Assembly: GCF_030269645.1 (NCBI RefSeq)
Contig: NZ_BSTR01000026.1
Span: 48,465-112,464 of the forward strand
Length of the DNA stretch: 64,000 nt
Source of the DNA: Actinokineospora sp. NBRC 105648
GTDB lineage: Bacteria > Actinomycetota > Actinomycetes > Mycobacteriales > Pseudonocardiaceae
Reading direction: 5' to 3'
A program made the translations under genes and the position numbers. This document shows positions 60,832 through 64,000 of this stretch, piece after piece. The notes beneath the pieces are model-generated. The model was not told the DNA's origin. It saw only the letters and a program-made list of their open reading frames with translations, and did not search any database. The first letter of the stretch is position 1. Every line of letters starts with the position of its first letter.

Positions 60832-61581
60832 ATGATCGACCCCACCGGCAGGTTCGCGATCGTCGCGGGCGACGCCGAGGACATCGGCCACGCGGTCACC
60901 CGCGAGCTCGCCGCCGCGGGCATGGTCGTCGCCGTGCTCGACGACAAGGCCGACGAGGTGACCGCGCTGGCCGAGGAGCTGCGCGCGGGCGGCGCCGAGG
61001 TGCACGCCTTCGTCACCGACTTCACCTCGGCGGCCACCCTGTCCGCCACCGCCGAGGAGGTGCTGGCCCGCTTCGGCGCGCCCCGCCTGCTCGTGCACAA
61101 CTCCGCCGTCTTCCGCATGGTGTCCGTGCTCGACCTGGACTTCGCCGACTTCCGCGCCGAGTGCGACAGCATCCTGCAGAGCGCCTTCGTGCTCTCCAAG
61201 GCGGTGTGGCCCGCGATGGTCGAGGCCCGCGACGGCAGCATCGTCTACGTCTCCTCCGGCTCCGCGACGCTGGGCTTCGCCGACGAGGCCGCCTACGTGG
61301 CGGGCAAGCACGGCCAGGAGGGCCTGATGAAGGTGCTCGCCCTGGAGGGCAAGGAGTTCGGCATCGCGGTCAACACGATCGGCACCGGCGCGCCGATCGA
61401 CGGCCCGCTCGCCTACACCTACACCGACGCCATGCGCGCGGTCATGGTCCCGCCGTCCGCGCTCGCCCCGGCGTTCGCGTTCCTGGCCGGGATCGACGCC
61501 GACTTCGCCACCGGGCAGCGGTTCAACGCCTACCAGGTCTCCGAGGCCATCCGAGTCGCCAGGGAAGGTGTCTCCGCATGA
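60832..61581 (+). CDS. SDR family protein, first of a tandem pair
   Basis: A 249-residue SDR. The N-terminal motif reads AGDAEDIG rather than TGxxxGIG, so two glycines are lost. NNAG is HNSAV. The catalytic Ser is in YVSSGSATLG and YVAGK supplies YxxxK. The C-terminal 34 residues are nearly identical to those of the next gene. Cofactor binding may be weakened, so the protein may act with its partner. Its stop overlaps the next start (ATGA). Confidence 0.88.
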   Translation: MIDPTGRFAIVAGDAEDIGHAVTRELAAAGMVVAVLDDKADEVTALAEELRAGGAEVHAFVTDFTSAATLSATAEEVLARFGAPRLLVHNSAVFRMVSVLDLDFADFRAECDSILQSAFVLSKAVWPAMVEARDGSIVYVSSGSATLGFADEAAYVAGKHGQEGLMKVLALEGKEFGIAVNTIGTGAPIDGPLAYTYTDAMRAVMVPPSALAPAFAFLAGIDADFATGQRFNAYQVSEAIRVAREGVSA

Positions 61582-62318
61582 TCGACATCCGTGGACAGGT
61601 CGCCTTCCTGACCGGCGCCGCCGAGGGGCTGGGCCGGGAGGTCGCCCGCGAGCTCGTCGCGGGCGGCATGCGCGTCGCGCTGCTGGACGTGCAGGCCGAC
61701 AAGCTCGACAAGCTGGTCGAGGAGCTGCGCGGCGGCGGTGCCGACGTGCTGCCGATCGTGGTGGACCTCGCCGACGCCGAGGCCACCCGGGCGGCCACCG
61801 AGCAGGCGCTCGCGCACTACGGCACGCCGCGCGTGCTGATCCACAACGCCGCGGTGCTGCGCGAGGTGTCCATGCTGGAGGTCACCTTCGACAACTGGCG
61901 GCGCGAGGTCGACATCATCCTGCAGGCCGCGTACGTGCTCACCAAGACCGTCTGGGCGGGCATGGTCGAGGCCAAGGGCGGCAGCGTCGTGTTCATGTCC
62001 TCGGGCTCGGCGCTGTTCGGGTTCGTCAAGGAGACCGCCTACACCCCGGGCAAGCACGCCCAGGAAGGGCTGATGAAGGTGCTCGCGCTCGAGGGCAAGG
62101 AGCACGGCATCGCGGTCAACACCATGTCGACCGGGCGGCCCATCGACACGCCCATGTCGGACTCGCACTACACCGAGGAGATGCGGGTCGGCATCGTCCC
62201 GCCGGACCGGCTCGCCCCGGCGTTCGCGTTCCTGGCCGGCATCGACGCCGACTTCGCGACCGGCCAGCGGTTCAACGCCTACCAGGTCTCCGAGGCCATC
62301 CGGGCGGCCCGGGGATGA
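61578..62318 (+). CDS. SDR family protein, second of a tandem pair
   Basis: A 246-residue SDR with an intact cofactor motif TGAAEGLG, HNAAV for NNAG, Ser in FMSSGSALFG and YTPGK for YxxxK. It is a clear paralogue of the preceding protein. The shared end (FAFLAGIDADFATGQRFNAY and beyond) is almost identical at DNA level. It probably dehydrogenates or reduces a catabolic intermediate. It overlaps the ridA-like gene by ATGA. Confidence 0.9.
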   Translation: MIDIRGQVAFLTGAAEGLGREVARELVAGGMRVALLDVQADKLDKLVEELRGGGADVLPIVVDLADAEATRAATEQALAHYGTPRVLIHNAAVLREVSMLEVTFDNWRREVDIILQAAYVLTKTVWAGMVEAKGGSVVFMSSGSALFGFVKETAYTPGKHAQEGLMKVLALEGKEHGIAVNTMSTGRPIDTPMSDSHYTEEMRVGIVPPDRLAPAFAFLAGIDADFATGQRFNAYQVSEAIRAARG

Positions 62319-62680
62319 TCTCCACCGACCGCGCCCCGGCGCCCGCGGGCCACTACGCGCAAGCCGTCCGGGCGGGCGGGTTCGTCTACGTCGCGGGCCA
62401 GGTCCCGCGCGCGCCGGACGGCTCGTACACCCCGGGCGACATCACCACCGAGACCGACCTGGTGCTGCGCAACCTGGCCGCGGTCGCCGAGGCCGCGGGC
62501 GGTGGCCTGGCCGACGTGGTCAAGGTGACCGCGTACCTGACCCGCACCGAGGACTTCGCCGCCTTCGACGCCGAGTACGCCCGGCACTTCGGCCCGACCC
62601 GGCCCGCGCGCACCACCGTGGTCGCCGGGCTGCGGTCGGTCAAGGTCGAGGTGGACGCGGTGCTGTACCTGCCGGGGTGA
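62315..62680 (+). CDS. RidA/YjgF family enamine/imine deaminase
   Basis: A 121-residue RidA-type protein with YAQAVRAGGFVYVAGQVPRA at the start and RPARTTVVAGL, which includes the Arg that binds the substrate carboxylate. The usual IEA near the end is VEVDAVLYL. RidA proteins hydrolyse reactive enamines and imines made by PLP enzymes. The aminotransferase in the divergent operon could be the source. ATG 62315 overlaps the SDR stop. Confidence 0.9.
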   Translation: MISTDRAPAPAGHYAQAVRAGGFVYVAGQVPRAPDGSYTPGDITTETDLVLRNLAAVAEAAGGGLADVVKVTAYLTRTEDFAAFDAEYARHFGPTRPARTTVVAGLRSVKVEVDAVLYLPG

Positions 62681-62756
62681 TCGTCGGTCCACTATGTCCG
62701 GTGCCGGATGTGCCACCATGGCTGGACCGGGCGGGGCGAGACGAGGTGATGCGGGC

Positions 62757-63671
62757 GTGCTGACGGTGAGCCTGGCGGGGCTGCGCGCGATCGAGGCGCT
62801 GGCCACCCACGGGTCGATGACGGCCGCCGCCAGCGCGCTCGGCTACACCCCCTCGGCCATCTCCCAGCAGATCGCCCGGCTCGGCCGCGACGTGCACCAG
62901 CCCCTGGTAGAGCAGCAGGGTGGGCGCACCACGCTGACCGTGGCCGGGCGCATCCTGGCCGAGTCCGCCAGCCGGATCGTGATCGAGCTGGAGAGCATGA
63001 GCGCCGAGCTGCAGGCGCAGACCGAGACGGTCACCGGCACCCTGCGCATCGCCGCGTTCCCCACCGCGGCCCGCGGCGTCATCCCGGCAGCCATGCGCGA
63101 GCTGTGCCTGGCCTGGCCCGCCCTGGAGCCCAGACTGATCGAGGCCGACTCACACCGCGCGGTCGAGCTGGTCGCCCGCGGCACCGTGGACCTGGGCGTG
63201 GCCCACGACTGGCTGGCGATCCCACTGGCCCTGCCCGACGGCCTGCAGGCCAGACACCTGGGCAACGACTTCTCCGACGTCCTCGCCCACCACACCCACC
63301 CACTGGCCGACCGCGCCTCGGTGGAGCTCGACGAACTCTGCGACGAGTCCTGGCTCTACGAGCCCGGCTCAGTCGCACACGACTTCCTGCTCAACACCTA
63401 CCGCCGCTCACCGAGACCGGACCGGTTCACCCACATCGTCAGCGAGTACGCCAGCCAGATAGAGATGGTCGGCGCAGGCCTCGGCCTGGCCCTGGTACCG
63501 AGGATGGGCCGGGGCACACTGCCCGCCTCCGTCCGCGCGCTCACCGTCAAGGCCCCACCACTGCGCCGAATCTACGGTGTTTGGCGCACCCCGACCGGCC
63601 GCCGCCCGGCCCTGACTGCTGCGCTCGGTGTGCTCGAGGCGACGTGTGCCCGGTTGGAACAGGAACGCTAG
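62757..63671 (+). CDS. LysR family regulator
   Basis: A 304-residue regulator. The N-terminal winged helix is LRAIEALATHGSMTAAASAL, then YTPSAISQQIARL. A two-lobe ligand-binding domain follows, with TGTLRIAAFPTAA at its start and MVGAGLGLALVPRMG near the end. GTG 62757 places the helix-turn-helix at the usual distance from the N-terminus. It follows the RidA-type gene by 76 bp and probably controls both divergent operons, which meet at 59605-59854. Confidence 0.92.
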   Translation: MLTVSLAGLRAIEALATHGSMTAAASALGYTPSAISQQIARLGRDVHQPLVEQQGGRTTLTVAGRILAESASRIVIELESMSAELQAQTETVTGTLRIAAFPTAARGVIPAAMRELCLAWPALEPRLIEADSHRAVELVARGTVDLGVAHDWLAIPLALPDGLQARHLGNDFSDVLAHHTHPLADRASVELDELCDESWLYEPGSVAHDFLLNTYRRSPRPDRFTHIVSEYASQIEMVGAGLGLALVPRMGRGTLPASVRALTVKAPPLRRIYGVWRTPTGRRPALTAALGVLEATCARLEQER

Positions 63672-64000
63672 CCAGGGCACAACGGAAGGCACTAGCCGCA
63701 GCAAGAATCCTGACCCTGCTGGCGTGCAACAGAATCGCGCCCCCACCCAACCGCAGCGGATAGGCCGACCCCGCTGGAACGCAACAAGATCCCGCCCCAC
63801 CAGCACCCAAGAGAATCCCGTCCCCCAGCTAACCGCAGCGGTGAGGCCGACTCCGCTGGAACGCAAGTCCCGCTACGGATGCTCGATCTAGTGGACTCGC
63901 TTCGTGTGGGGGGAGAGTGCCGCTAAACTTGCCGTGGGTGGGGATGCCCTTACCCTGCCCTTTTCTCTCCACCGCGGTGCTCTAGGGGCCCCGCACGAAG
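63672..64000. other. Intergenic end region with AGCGG-type flank and H1 element g
   Basis: No gene is seen. AGCGG...CCGCT units (about 63748-63880) precede H1 element g, which is cut by the window end. Confidence 0.7.
63881..64000 (+). repeat. Palindromic element H1, copy g (forward, cut by window end)
   Basis: The left arm, the core and most of the right arm up to CCCCGCACGAAG are present. The sequence is almost identical to copy a through the core (GCCGTGGGTGGGGATGCCC). The last 19 or so bases lie outside. Confidence 0.85.

Noticed and set aside
749..63881. CRISPR array
   Set aside because: The H1/H2 repeats are too long, palindromic, in both orientations and kilobases apart; no cas genes are present.
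1..64000. tRNA or rRNA genes
   Set aside because: No cloverleaf with a TTCGA-type T-loop or ribosomal RNA signature was noticed, but a dedicated scan was not possible.

Overview
The window is very GC-rich, uses many GTG starts, and packs genes into runs with ATGA and GTGA overlaps. Its gene types point to a soil actinomycete: an LAL/LuxR regulator, a SARP regulator, an XRE / ImmA-IrrE / MAB_1171c-type block, a DddA-like deaminase toxin, and the protocatechuate branch of the beta-ketoadipate pathway. The order Pseudonocardiales is the best guess, but this is an inference from gene content and not a species identification.

Layout. 0-0.6 kb: end of a cytochrome P450 and its ferredoxin. 1.2-5.5 kb (minus): an LAL regulator with a small barrel protein and an aldo/keto reductase. 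5.7-8.7 kb: TetR and a divergent MFS exporter, then a SARP. 9.9-16.6 kb: a methyltransferase, an IMPase-like protein, a double Lrp/AsnC regulator, a hypothetical protein, an SDR with a MerR-type promoter, a second methyltransferase, a membrane protein and an ImmA/IrrE peptidase with its XRE partner. 17.1-21.5 kb: a candidate structured RNA, a secreted subtilisin, a hypothetical protein, a decayed IS5-type element and a secreted haloperoxidase-like enzyme. 21.6-25.4 kb: a SulP transporter, then an ABC exporter with an XRE regulator. 26.2-33.6 kb (minus): pobA, pcaL, pcaG, pcaH, pcaJ, pcaI, a double-IclR regulator and a GntR regulator; pcaB and pcaF are absent. 33.7-37.0 kb: sulfide oxidation (SQR, persulfide dioxygenase-rhodanese, TauE/SafE). 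37.1-41.0 kb: a TM0106-type nuclease-helicase and a small unknown. 41.5 kb: an isochorismatase-fold hydrolase bracketed by mirror-image repeats. 42.7-49.0 kb: a six-gene operon (Gfo/Idh/MocA, TldD, TldE, two DUF4438, GntR) with a palindromic operator. 49.2-50.4 kb: an Imm1 / DddA-like toxin pair. 50.8-63.7 kb: two divergent operons for import and breakdown of a peptide-like or acylated amino acid compound, ending with a LysR regulator.

The most unusual signal is not a gene. Ten copies (one cut off by the window end) plus one solo arm of a palindromic element of about 140 bp lie between genes throughout the window. They form two subfamilies with the same architecture: GCTCGAT tips, long imperfect arms, and a GGGGCCCCTA block found in only one arm. 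The two arms agree with each other within a copy while the sequence differs between copies. Family 1 copies also carry short AGCGG...CCGCT hairpins on one side. Elements sit tail to tail in pairs, or on both sides of single accessory genes.

Other points of interest: a deaminase toxin with Asp in place of the catalytic His; a 67-bp duplication that creates a 24-codon minigene between the two DUF4438 genes; oxidoreductases with missing catalytic residues; a MerR-type 19-bp-spacer promoter with no MerR gene nearby; and a perfect 25-bp hairpin carrying a TTGACA box. All family assignments come from reading translated sequences by eye; no database search was run.
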